DNA of 20,522 bases from positions 1 through 20,522 of the IMG/VR virus record IMGVR_UViG_3300032282_005311, one strand, 5' to 3'. This stretch comes from a virus. Both the position numbers and the translations under genes were made by a program. Below the pieces are notes generated by a model. It worked only from the letters and a program-made list of their open reading frames with translations, was not told the origin of the DNA and searched no databases. Shown piece by piece: positions 6,599 through 14,571 of this stretch; the stretch's first letter is position 1, and the number at the start of each line of letters is the position of its first letter.

Positions 6599-8215
6599 AT
6601 GGCGATCTCGATTCCCGGCCTCGCGGCGTCGACGAAGACCCCGAGTGTCTATCTCAACGTTGTGCTCGGTGGCCCCGGCACGAGCGCGGGTGCAGCCCCG
6701 CAGAAGATCCTGCTGATCGGAAACAAGATCACGACGACTCTCACGGGCGCCGCTCCGGCGTTCGAGGTCGGCATGGGTCTGATGGCCAACGCGACGCCGA
6801 CTTTCTGTGCGTCGACCGGTGACGCGCTCCAGCTCGCGGGACAGGGCTCGGAACTGCATCGGATGGCGCGCGCCGTGTTTGCGCAGGATCCGACCGCCAA
6901 CGTGTGGCTCGCGTCGTGCGCCGAATCGGCGGGCGCGGCAGCTTCGGCAGCGCTCACGGTCGCCACGACGGCGACGGGCGCGTTCTCGGTGCGTCTGCGC
7001 CTCTGCGATCAGGTGCTCGACGTTGCCGTAGCGTCGGGCGACACCGCGACGAGCATCGCGACGAACATCGCGACCGCGATCAACAACGCGGCTGACCTCC
7101 CGTACACGGCGCAGTTCGCCCTCGGCGTCGTGACGATCACGGCGAAGAACAAGGGGTTGCGAGGCAACTCTCTGATCGTCGACGCGTACATCACCGCGCC
7201 CTTCACGCCGATCGAACTGCGGATCACGTCGTCGTCGACCGCGTCGCCGTTCGGCACGACGTTCCAGTGGACGTCGGTCGGCTCGGTGATCGGGCAGGAA
7301 TACCCGCTCTCGGGCGGCACGACGGCGGATTCCATCGCCAACGTGCTCGCGTCGGTCGCGGCGATGAAGTTCGATCGCATCGTGGTCGCCTCGAACGACG
7401 CGACGAACGTCGGTCGGCTGGTCACGCATCTCGACAGCCTCGCAGCCGTCACCGTGGGCCTGCGTCAGCAGGGCATCGCGACGACCATCGACACGCTCGC
7501 CAACGCGACGACGCTTGCCACCGGGCGCAACGCCTCGCGTCTCCAGATTGCGTGGCACTACGCGTCGAAGATCCCCGGCCCTGAGGTCGCCTCCACGGTA
7601 GCCTCCGCGCGACTCGCGGGTGACGGATCGCTCGGTGGTTCGCTCGTGGGCGAGTCCAGCGACCCCGCTGCGAACCTCGACGGCGTCCAGCTCGCCACCG
7701 TGCTCGCGCAGACGGGCATCGCCGATCAGCCGACGTCGACGGAGGTCGAAAGCGCGCTCAACAACGGACTCGCGGTGCTCACCCCGAGCGGCGCGCGCCC
7801 CGGGTTCTGCGTTCTCGCGCGCAGCATCACGACGCGCTCGCTCTTCAACAGCACGCCGAGCTACTCGGTGATCGACACGGCGTTCGTGACCGTGTGCGAC
7901 TACGTCGCCGACGATCTGCAGATCAGCATCGCGACGACCTATCAGGGATTCAAGCTCGGCGCTGACAGCGCGAGCGGGCTCCCGCCGCTCTCCCCGCGCG
8001 TGACGACGCCCTCGCTCGTGCGATCGTACATCCTCGACCGTCTCGCGGGCTACGAGGCTCGCGCGATCCTGCGCGACGTAACGGTCAACGCGTCTCTTCT
8101 CGTGGTCGAGGCCGACTCCGTAGTGAGCGGTCGCCTCAACTGCGAGATTCCCTGCGAGCCCGTCTCGGGCCTGCACATCGTCGCTGGCAACGTGCGCCAG
8201 CTCGCGAGCCTGTGA
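6599..8215 (+). CDS. Tail sheath protein (Mu gpL-like)
   Basis: This 538-residue protein is the predicted contractile sheath subunit, which shortens around the tube to drive DNA injection. The N-terminus, MAISIPGLAASTKTPSVYLN, is of the sheath type, with residues proposed in relatives to exchange strands with neighbouring subunits. An Ala/Thr-rich variable domain follows (about residues 115-215). The conserved core has SGARPGFCVLARSITTRS and a typical C-terminal region with VRSYILDRLAGYEARAIL and LNCEIPCEPVSGLHIVAGNV, the last being characteristic of Mu-type sheaths. The size is near that of Mu gpL. AGGAG at 6589-6593 lies five bases before the ATG. The tube gene follows eleven bases after the stop, the usual order. 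Confidence 0.92.
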   Translation: MAISIPGLAASTKTPSVYLNVVLGGPGTSAGAAPQKILLIGNKITTTLTGAAPAFEVGMGLMANATPTFCASTGDALQLAGQGSELHRMARAVFAQDPTANVWLASCAESAGAAASAALTVATTATGAFSVRLRLCDQVLDVAVASGDTATSIATNIATAINNAADLPYTAQFALGVVTITAKNKGLRGNSLIVDAYITAPFTPIELRITSSSTASPFGTTFQWTSVGSVIGQEYPLSGGTTADSIANVLASVAAMKFDRIVVASNDATNVGRLVTHLDSLAAVTVGLRQQGIATTIDTLANATTLATGRNASRLQIAWHYASKIPGPEVASTVASARLAGDGSLGGSLVGESSDPAANLDGVQLATVLAQTGIADQPTSTEVESALNNGLAVLTPSGARPGFCVLARSITTRSLFNSTPSYSVIDTAFVTVCDYVADDLQISIATTYQGFKLGADSASGLPPLSPRVTTPSLVRSYILDRLAGYEARAILRDVTVNASLLVVEADSVVSGRLNCEIPCEPVSGLHIVAGNVRQLASL

Positions 8216-8226
8216 GGAGCTGACAG

Positions 8227-8598
8227 ATGGCAACCGTATATTCAGGACCGGGCTTCGTGACTATCAACGCCGTGCCGGTGCTGCAGTCTTCGAGCATCGA
8301 CTTCGACGTCGACACGCAGAACAAGGACGTGCAGACGCTTCTGCTCGGCACCGCCGGGTTCAGCGTCGGGCCGCAGAAGGTAATGGTCCGTGTCGACAAC
8401 GCAATCCCGCAGTCGGGCATGGAGTTCAACTGGGTCGCGCTCGCGCTCGCGCAGCAGGTCGTGACGCTCGGGTTTCGCCTCGCCGGCACGACCTACACGT
8501 GCACGGGCGACATCCGCACCGTCAAGGCGGGCACGAAGGTGGCCGACGCCAACACCGTCTCGTGGGAGTTCCACGGGAAGATCACTTCGGGGCCGTGA
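8227..8598 (+). CDS. Tail tube protein (Mu gpM-like)
   Basis: This 123-residue protein is the predicted tube subunit that stacks in rings inside the sheath. Its size is typical of Mu-type tube proteins. The pattern is mainly beta: FVTINAVPVLQSSSIDFDVD near the N-terminus, then strands with VMVRVDNAIP, LGFRLAGTTYTCTGDIRTVK, and a final VSWEFHGKI strand. AGGAG at 8215-8219 lies seven bases before the ATG. The position between sheath and tail assembly chaperone is the standard one in contractile phages. Confidence 0.87.
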   Translation: MATVYSGPGFVTINAVPVLQSSSIDFDVDTQNKDVQTLLLGTAGFSVGPQKVMVRVDNAIPQSGMEFNWVALALAQQVVTLGFRLAGTTYTCTGDIRTVKAGTKVADANTVSWEFHGKITSGP

Positions 8599-8615
8599 CG
8601 TGGTAGCCTGCGCGC

Positions 8616-9272
8616 GTGAGCGATCTTGACCGCTTCCGCGTAGGCTCTCCTCTCGCAAAGCTCCTCGCGGGTCGCGCGCGCCCGCACAAGGCCTTCGACC
8701 TCGACATCGTACGCCTCGACGGCAAGAGCACTGTGCGCCTGGCGGTGCAGGCGCTCACTGCCGACGACGCCGCGCGTGCTCATGCCGAGGCCATAAAGTG
8801 GCTCGTGAGCACGGGCGGGTGGCACCGCGAAGACCTCATCGGCGACGCGGGCGATGCGGTGCTGAACCTCGAGGTGATGGTGCAGACGCTCGCGCGCGCG
8901 CTGGTCGATCCTGAGAAGCCCGACACGCTCTTCGCTGCCGACGCGGCAGAGGTGCGCCGACATTTTGAGGTCGACGAAATCCGCGCGTGTTGGGACGAGT
9001 ATCTTTCGTGGTCGCAGGAGCGCTCGCCGTTCCGCTCGCTCAAGACTCTCGACGAAGTTCGCGAGGTAGCTGACGCGCTGGGAAAAGGGCAGGCCTCCAT
9101 GACCAGCTTGCCGCGCTACGAGTACGGTACGCTGCGCGCCATCATCACTGCACTGGTCGACCGGCGTGCGACATGGACGACGGCGAACTCCTCGGGTATC
9201 TCGCAGCCGACCGTCTCGCACGACGACTCCTCCGAGAGCTTGACCCCGACGATTGAGATTCACGAGGGCTAG
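8616..9272 (+). CDS. Tail assembly chaperone (Mu gp41-like)
   Basis: This 218-residue protein sits between tube and tape measure, where all well-studied contractile and long-tailed phages keep the tail assembly chaperone that binds the tape measure during tail building. The sequence is helical and acidic, with FDLDIVRLDGKSTVRLAVQA near the start, and it lacks known enzymatic motifs. A slippery heptamer, GGGAAAA at 9080-9086, lies in the correct frame for a -1 shift after residue 157; the alternative product is described separately. The GTG at 8616 has no strong ribosome binding site. The last 30 residues (Ser/Thr-rich) look disordered. Confidence 0.75.
   Translation: MSDLDRFRVGSPLAKLLAGRARPHKAFDLDIVRLDGKSTVRLAVQALTADDAARAHAEAIKWLVSTGGWHREDLIGDAGDAVLNLEVMVQTLARALVDPEKPDTLFAADAAEVRRHFEVDEIRACWDEYLSWSQERSPFRSLKTLDEVREVADALGKGQASMTSLPRYEYGTLRAIITALVDRRATWTTANSSGISQPTVSHDDSSESLTPTIEIHEG
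9080..9256 (+). other. Probable -1 programmed frameshift site and alternative chaperone C-terminus
   Basis: GGGAAAA at 9080-9086 is read in the zero frame as ctG GGA AAA, which is the X XXY YYZ arrangement known from phage lambda (GGGAAAG). A -1 shift would continue from 9086 and stop at the TGA at 9254-9256, replacing the last 61 residues of the zero-frame product by 56 others. The alternative end includes DMDDGELLGYLAADRLARR followed by LLRELDPDD, a plausible helical, charged protein segment. Frameshifting in this gene position is well established in other phages (Mu uses -2, lambda and P2 use -1), but use of this site is inferred. Confidence 0.55.
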
Positions 9273-9275
9273 GCC

Positions 9276-11438
9276 ATGGCGCGCGCGGTACTCGAAATCG
9301 ACGCCAACACATCGGGCATCGCGGCAGCGTTCGGCGCGATCCGTACGCAGGCGCAGGAGACAGAGCGCGCCGTGCGCGGCTCGCTAGGCAATCTCTTCGC
9401 GGGCATCCCGCAAGGCTCGCGACGTGCGCAGCAAGCTGCGTCGCGCGATGCGCAGACGATGAGCCGTGATCAGGAGCGCGCTGCGCAATCGAGCGTGCGC
9501 GCGTTCGTCCGCGGCGAAGAGCAGAAGCGCCGCGCGGCGCAGCTTACCGCAGAGGGTCGCGCGCGCGCCGAGCGTCAAGCGACGGAGATCGCGCGTTCGG
9601 AGTCGCAGCGTCGGGGGCTTACTGCCGAGCAGGAGGCTCGGCTGCGGCAGACAGCGCTCGAGCGCGTGACACGATCTGTCGAGGGCGAGGAGCGCCGACA
9701 GACGCAGGCCGTCGAGCGCGAGTCTCGACGTCGTGAGCGCGCGGGCCGCGATATCGGGATCGGGCTCCGTCGCGGTCTCAACGTTGGCGGCGACGCGGCG
9801 CTCAACGTCGCGCGGCAGGCGCACTCGCAAATCCAAGACGCTCGGCGTCAGCGCGCCGAGAGCGAGCACACGCTCAACGCGGCGTTCTACCAGGCGGGCA
9901 TCGGCGGCGGTGAGGCGACCGCGATGCGCGCGCGGCTTGAACGCGAGATCTCTACGGGCGGGCTGCGCGGGCTGTCGATGGATCAGGTCTCGGGCGCTCT
10001 CATGGGCGCGCAGACGCAGTTCTCCGCTCTCTCGGGCGCGAACCCCGCAGAGCGCGCGGCGCGCTTCAACCGACAGATCGAACTCGCGCGATTCGCCCGC
10101 GCGACGTTTCAGGATCCCGGTGAGGTAATGCGCGTTGCGGGGATGCTCTCGCAGCAGGGCGTCGGCAGCGCCGATCAGATGGCCACGCTCCGGTCGCTCA
10201 CGGGGATGGCGCAGGCGGGGTCTATCGAGCTCTCAACGCTCACCTCAACCGCGCTGGGACCGCTCATGGCAAACGTGTCGCGCTCGGTCAGCGCCACAAT
10301 GGCGCCGGCCGAACGCGCGTCGGCAGTCCAGCGCGCGGTGTCGGAGACGATGGCTGTCGGCGAGCTCGGCGCGGCCGCAGGTCTCTCCCCGCGCGACTCG
10401 CTCAACGCTCTCGCGAAGATGCGCAGCAGCGTCGAGAATCCGATGGTCGCTGATCGGCTCGATGCTCGCCTTCGCGCGACGGGGCGCGAAGACCTGGCAG
10501 GGCAACTCGTCACGCGTGACGCGCAGGGCCGCGCGCAACTTCGAGATCGCAACCCTATCGCTCTGATGTCCTCGCTCGTCTCGGGCATGGGGGGCGACGC
10601 GAACGCAGTCAGCAATCTGCTGTCGGCGGGCGGGCGCAACGCTGCGATGGTGCTCGACTCGCAGCAGCGGCGGCTTATCCTCGGGATGGCCTCGCAGACG
10701 GGCAGCGGTCAAACGGTCGCACAGCGCGTCGCGCAGATGGAGGCAGCGGGCACGCGCTTCGGCGTGGGCGACATTGCGCGCGGAGCTGCCATGGTCGAGG
10801 GCGAGCAGCGCACGGCGCTGCAGGCCTCCGAGGAGACGCGGCTCGGCGCGCTCACCGACAACACCTCCGCGATGGTGCAGCTCTCGAACGCGATCAATGG
10901 CTGGACGGTGCGCAATCCTATTGCGGCTGCTGGCATCCAATCGGGCGGTGGGCTGCTCGGCGGCGCGCTCGGCGGCGCGTTGTTCCCGCGCGTCGGGCAG
11001 GCGCTTGCGGGCACCACCTTGGGCGGGTGGCTTACGGGTGGCGGCGTCGGCGCTAGCCTCATTGCCGCAAAGGCGTCGGTGATTGCGGCGCTCGGCTCAA
11101 TGGGCGGCATCGGCGCTACCCTCGCGGGGTCGGTCGGCGCGGCGGGCGTAGGCACCGCAGGCGCCGCTGCGCTGGCGTCCGCAGGAGCGGGCCTCGGCGT
11201 CGGCGCGCTCGTCAATCGCGCGCTCTACAGCGACGTCACGGGGGCCACCGAGGGCGGCGTCGCGACGGGCACAGCGCGCGGGCAGGCGTCGTACACGAAC
11301 CCCCTCAGCGCGGACTTCTGGCGCGGCTTCGGCACGTCTCTCTCGCAGGCCGTGCGAGACGGCATGAGCGACGCCACCATTACCGCAACCGTCTCGCCCG
11401 TCGACGCCACGCACGCCGCAACGCAGGGAGCGCCATGA
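9276..11438 (+). CDS. Tail tape measure protein
   Basis: This 720-residue protein is predicted to set tail length and to pass into the host on injection. It is the longest gene in the window. Residues about 25-190 are very rich in Arg, Gln, Glu and Ala with heptad-like spacing (for example RDQERAAQSSVRAFVRGEE), indicating long helices or coiled coil. The middle is helical and Met/Ala-rich. Residues about 553-660 form a Gly/Ala hydrophobic stretch with repeated GGALGGAL-type motifs, which could insert into a membrane. GAGGG at 9264-9268 lies seven bases before the ATG. The stop overlaps the next ATG (ATGA at 11435). At 720 residues it is short for a tape measure, suggesting a tail of roughly 100 nm if the usual proportionality holds. 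Confidence 0.9.
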   Translation: MARAVLEIDANTSGIAAAFGAIRTQAQETERAVRGSLGNLFAGIPQGSRRAQQAASRDAQTMSRDQERAAQSSVRAFVRGEEQKRRAAQLTAEGRARAERQATEIARSESQRRGLTAEQEARLRQTALERVTRSVEGEERRQTQAVERESRRRERAGRDIGIGLRRGLNVGGDAALNVARQAHSQIQDARRQRAESEHTLNAAFYQAGIGGGEATAMRARLEREISTGGLRGLSMDQVSGALMGAQTQFSALSGANPAERAARFNRQIELARFARATFQDPGEVMRVAGMLSQQGVGSADQMATLRSLTGMAQAGSIELSTLTSTALGPLMANVSRSVSATMAPAERASAVQRAVSETMAVGELGAAAGLSPRDSLNALAKMRSSVENPMVADRLDARLRATGREDLAGQLVTRDAQGRAQLRDRNPIALMSSLVSGMGGDANAVSNLLSAGGRNAAMVLDSQQRRLILGMASQTGSGQTVAQRVAQMEAAGTRFGVGDIARGAAMVEGEQRTALQASEETRLGALTDNTSAMVQLSNAINGWTVRNPIAAAGIQSGGGLLGGALGGALFPRVGQALAGTTLGGWLTGGGVGASLIAAKASVIAALGSMGGIGATLAGSVGAAGVGTAGAAALASAGAGLGVGALVNRALYSDVTGATEGGVATGTARGQASYTNPLSADFWRGFGTSLSQAVRDGMSDATITATVSPVDATHAATQGAP

Positions 11439-12328
11439 CGGACTTCGATAGACTGCCAGAGGCTGAATACCGGGGGATCCGATTCCCTCTCGAGACGAGC
11501 GACATGGAGGGCGGCAACGACTTCGTTGAGCACACCGCCTATCGTCGTCGCGGGGCAGACATGGAGCCCGCGGGCGTCAAAGCCTATCGAGGCTCGCTCA
11601 CGATCCCGCTCATCAACACCGGGCCGCTCGTGGCTCGCTACGGGACGCTGTGGCCCGACCTGCGCGGCGACCTCATCGCGGAGTTCGAGGCGCACCCCAT
11701 CGGCACGCTGGTGCACCCGACGTGGGGCACGCTGGAGATCGCGGTTCAGTCGTGGTCGGCGAGCGACGCGCCCGAGATGCGAAATGGCCAGCGACTCAAG
11801 GTTTCGTTCGAGGAGCACAACGCCTCGCTTGCCTCGCTCGTGGGCCTCGACGGTGCCGTGACCACGGACCCGACGACGACCGTGCAGACGCAGGCGCAGA
11901 CCGCCGACGCGCTCGGCGCGCCATACACGGGCTACACGCCGATGGCGCCGGACATCACAGCGACGCTGGATATGCTCGAATCACAAACCCTGCTCGCGCA
12001 GTCGCAAGTCGTGTCGGCGCTCACGACGATGCAGGGGCTCGTCACCTCGCGTCTGGCGCTACCGTCGCTTGCCGTTGCGACGGCGCACGCCGTCGTCGTG
12101 GCGCTGCTCGCGGTGCGCGTCGCGGTGCAGGGATACGCCGCTCGCTACGCGCCCGGGATCGTCGGTGTGCGGTACTTCGTGGTCCCCACGGAGATGAGCG
12201 TCGCGGACATCGCGCAGCGCCTCTACGGCGATCTCTCAAAGACTTCACTGATCTACGCGGCCAACAGCTTCGTTGATCCGCTGCTCGTCACCCCCGGCAC
12301 CGTGGTGACGGTGCTCCCCGCGTCGTGA
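11435..12328 (+). CDS. Mu gpN-like baseplate protein with C-terminal LysM-like domain
   Basis: This 297-residue protein follows the tape measure as Mu gpN (historically named DNA circularisation protein) does. The N-terminal part, YRGIRFPLETSDMEGGNDF then YRRRGADMEPAGVKAYRGSL, matches the gpN N-domain pattern of an early Arg-Gly-Ile-x-Phe, then a set of strands ending at an Arg-Gly-Ser/Thr. The middle is Ala/Thr-rich and helical. The last 50 residues (YFVVPTEMSVADIAQRLYGD, then LIYAANSF and LVTPGTVVTVL) form a LysM-like module: Val-x-x-Gly/Glu-x-(S/T)-x-x-Asp-Ile-A, Tyr-Gly and a Pro-Gly-x-Val end. In tails such modules connect hub parts and may touch peptidoglycan. ATG and stop both overlap the neighbours by four bases. 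Confidence 0.8.
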   Translation: MTDFDRLPEAEYRGIRFPLETSDMEGGNDFVEHTAYRRRGADMEPAGVKAYRGSLTIPLINTGPLVARYGTLWPDLRGDLIAEFEAHPIGTLVHPTWGTLEIAVQSWSASDAPEMRNGQRLKVSFEEHNASLASLVGLDGAVTTDPTTTVQTQAQTADALGAPYTGYTPMAPDITATLDMLESQTLLAQSQVVSALTTMQGLVTSRLALPSLAVATAHAVVVALLAVRVAVQGYAARYAPGIVGVRYFVVPTEMSVADIAQRLYGDLSKTSLIYAANSFVDPLLVTPGTVVTVLPAS

Positions 12329-13551
12329 TTGACCCGAGCGCGTACGATCACTCGGTCGACCTCGTGCTGTGCACGACAGGCACGACCATCGATGTGTGGG
12401 ACGAATACGTCATCACGCTTGATATGCTGCAAGCGGGCAACGCGTGGACCTTTGCGTTCTGGCGCAGCGCTGCACGACGCACGACGTGGGACGTAATCAA
12501 AACGCTGGTGCGCGCAGGCGACGACATCGGGCTCTCTATCGACGACGCGTGTCAGCTCACAGGGCGCATTGAAACAATTCGCACGGAGGCCGACCGCAAG
12601 AGCGGCGCGACGGTGATCCTCTCGGGACGCGACCTCGCAGGCCCCGCGCTCGACTTCGACGCAGACCCGACGCTCAACGTCCGCAACCTCGCTCTGGGCG
12701 AGGCGCTCCCACAGATCTTCGGGGCGCTCTCAATCCCATGTCGCGTGGTCGACTCGGCAGCCAACGTTCGTGTCACCACGGGCCGCGCAGCAGGGCTGCG
12801 CGGCACCTCGCAGACTGCTGCTCGCTCGGTCGTCGTCGACCGCGCGCACCCTACGCCTGGCGAGAAGTGCTGGGCGTTCGCCGACTCTATCGTGTCGCGG
12901 CTCGGGTACTTGTGCTGGGTGGCCCCCGACGCTGAGCGAGGACTTGCGCTCGTGGTCGACGTGCCCCGCACATCGGGCGCACCGTCGTACGTGCTCCTGC
13001 GACGCGAGATCACGGGCGGCTCAGGTGGCTACGAGGGCAACATCCTGACGGGCGGCGAGACCGTGAGCATCAAGGGCGTGCCTACGACGGTCAGCGTCTA
13101 CACGGGCTCAGATCGCGGCGCGGCAGTCTCCTCGCGCTCGGCGTCGACGACGTTCAACGTCGGGCTTACGGACCCTGCGGTGTCGCGCGGCCTCGTGCTG
13201 GACCCGCCGCCGCCGCAACCGAGGCACATCCGATCTCAGCGGGCGCGCACGCGAGCTCGCGCGGCGCAAGAGGGCTCGCGCACGATCCTCGAGGCCATGC
13301 GCGGATTCCGCAGCTACGAGTGCACCGTGCGTGGCCACGGGCAGACCGTCGACGGCGTGCGCACGCTCTTCGCGCTAAACACCGTGGCGCGCGTGCGCGA
13401 CGACGTCTGCCTCGACTCGCAGGGCGCGCCGCTCGACGAGGATATGCTCATCACTGGTCTGGAGTTCCGTCGCAGCCGCACTGGTGGTACGCTCACGCGG
13501 CTGCGTCTCGTGCCCCTCGGCGCGCTCGTTGTGGAGCCCTCCAGTGGATGA
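12325..13551 (+). CDS. Baseplate hub protein, Mu gpP / gp44-like
   Basis: This 408-residue protein fits the Mu gpP (gp44) baseplate hub family by position and pattern. The N-terminal half has an early FAFWRSAARRTTWDVIKTLV segment, then LTGRIETIRTEADRKSGATV and ILSGRDLAG, the typical hub domain where a Gly-Arg-Asp loop follows the strand. The middle has the DRAHPTPGEKCWAFADSIVS helix. A low-complexity linker (PPPPPQPRHIRSQRARTRAR region) separates the hub domain from a C-terminal domain with YECTVRGHGQTVDGVRTLFA, which is the usual final strand set of the family. The GTG at 12325 overlaps the previous TGA, and the stop lies within the start region of the next gene. Confidence 0.85.
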   Translation: MIDPSAYDHSVDLVLCTTGTTIDVWDEYVITLDMLQAGNAWTFAFWRSAARRTTWDVIKTLVRAGDDIGLSIDDACQLTGRIETIRTEADRKSGATVILSGRDLAGPALDFDADPTLNVRNLALGEALPQIFGALSIPCRVVDSAANVRVTTGRAAGLRGTSQTAARSVVVDRAHPTPGEKCWAFADSIVSRLGYLCWVAPDAERGLALVVDVPRTSGAPSYVLLRREITGGSGGYEGNILTGGETVSIKGVPTTVSVYTGSDRGAAVSSRSASTTFNVGLTDPAVSRGLVLDPPPPQPRHIRSQRARTRARAAQEGSRTILEAMRGFRSYECTVRGHGQTVDGVRTLFALNTVARVRDDVCLDSQGAPLDEDMLITGLEFRRSRTGGTLTRLRLVPLGALVVEPSSG

Positions 13552-14203
13552 TGTGATCCTTGAGTTCGGCAAGGTGCTAGCGATCACGTCATCGTCGTCT
13601 ACGCGTGCCGTGACTGTTCAGATCGCGGCGGTGGGACAGGAGGGCGCCGACGACTCCGCGGAGCGTGGCGACGACGTCGAGGTGTTGCAGCCTGCGGGAC
13701 TCGCTGCATCGCCCGCGCTTACGGCTACTGCAGAGGCGGCGTACGTTCGTCTCGACGATCGTCAAGTTGCGCTCGCGCTCATCGATAAGGGCGCGCCTGC
13801 GCAGACCGTCGAGGCTGGCGAGGTGCGGCTCTACGGGTGCGGCGCGCTCAACGCGACCGCGAACGTGCGCGTGCTCCCTTCGGGCGGCGTCGAGGTCAAC
13901 GCGAAGACCGGGCAGAGCGTCACCATCGTGGCTCCCGCGGCGGGCGTGGTGATCTTGCAGAACGGATCGCAGGCCTTCGTGCGCGGCAACGACTTCTCCT
14001 CGGCGCTCAACACGGGCCTCGACGCAATCGCAGCGCTCAATCTCGCAGTCGGAGTATTCGCAACGGCAGCGGGCACGTTCCTGCCTCCGTTGGCGCCCGC
14101 GGCCGTCGTCCTCAACACCGCCATCGGCGTGTGCAACACAGCGCTCAACGTGCTCAAGGCGTCGTCGAGTGTGTGGCTCTCGACGAAGGTGCTCGGCCAA
14201 TGA
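13544..14203 (+). CDS. Baseplate assembly / central spike protein, Mu gp45-like (gpV family)
   Basis: This protein of about 219 residues is predicted to form the trimeric spike at the tail tip. The start is taken as the GTG at 13544 (VDDVILEFGKVL) because GGAG at 13533-13536 precedes it by seven bases and because it overlaps the hub stop by eight bases. A more upstream start would run through the hub gene. The N-terminal OB-like barrel region has VTVQIAAVGQEGADDSAERG, then VEVLQPAGLAA. A strand-rich part follows (VRLYGCGALNATANVRVLP, then VEVNAKTGQSVTIVAP), which fits the beta-helical spike. The last 60 residues are Ala/Leu-rich helical and end in STKVLGQ, similar to the end of many gp45-like proteins. 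Confidence 0.82.
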   Translation: MDDVILEFGKVLAITSSSSTRAVTVQIAAVGQEGADDSAERGDDVEVLQPAGLAASPALTATAEAAYVRLDDRQVALALIDKGAPAQTVEAGEVRLYGCGALNATANVRVLPSGGVEVNAKTGQSVTIVAPAAGVVILQNGSQAFVRGNDFSSALNTGLDAIAALNLAVGVFATAAGTFLPPLAPAAVVLNTAIGVCNTALNVLKASSSVWLSTKVLGQ

Positions 14204-14571
14204 CATACGCTGTCACGCGACGACGCGCGCCTGCAACGGGCGAGGTGGTCATGAGCGGAAACGCGTGGTCGCGATCGACGGCACCAATGTCGGAGATCGT
14301 CGCGATGACCATGCGCACGCAGCTCGGCGCGTGCCTCGTAGATCCCGAGCTCGGCGTCGATTGGGCGCGCGTGTCGAAGAACGCGACGGGCGCCTCGGCG
14401 CTCGCGCGCACCACGATTGAAACGGCGCTCGCCAGGTATGTGCGCGCGGGACAGATTGCAGATCTTGCCGTGACGTGCGAGGTGTCCGGCGGGCGTCTGC
14501 TCTACGAAATTTCCTACCGCGATCCTCGCGCGACAACGCTCGTGCGGACACGCCTCACCGGAGCGATCTGA
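14200..14571 (+). CDS. Baseplate wedge protein, Mu gp46-like (gpW / gp25 family)
   Basis: This 123-residue protein lies between the spike and baseplate J genes, as Mu gp46 does, and is predicted to be the small wedge protein analogous to P2 gpW and T4 gp25, which starts sheath polymerisation. The core pattern is MRTQLGACLVDPELGVDWAR, then a helix (ARTTIETALARYVRAGQI) and a final pair of strands (LAVTCEVSGGRLLYEISYRD), in line with this family. The first 30 residues are basic and could be flexible. The ATG at 14200 overlaps the preceding TGA, and its own TGA at 14569 overlaps the next ATG. Confidence 0.8.
   Translation: MTYAVTRRRAPATGEVVMSGNAWSRSTAPMSEIVAMTMRTQLGACLVDPELGVDWARVSKNATGASALARTTIETALARYVRAGQIADLAVTCEVSGGRLLYEISYRDPRATTLVRTRLTGAI

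Noticed and set aside
6542-8233. Long open frame of 563 codons on the minus strand, opposite the sheath gene
   Set aside because: The product is Arg/Glu/Asp-rich low-complexity sequence typical of the antisense of GC-rich genes; the forward frame encodes a recognisable sheath protein.
9173-9256. Separate 27-codon gene starting at the ATG at 9173 inside the chaperone gene
   Set aside because: There is no convincing ribosome binding site before it; the same codons are better explained as the end of a -1 frameshift product.
13484-13543. Upstream extension of the gp45-like gene
   Set aside because: It lies fully inside the hub gene; the GTG at 13544 has GGAG seven bases upstream and a short overlap as at other junctions.
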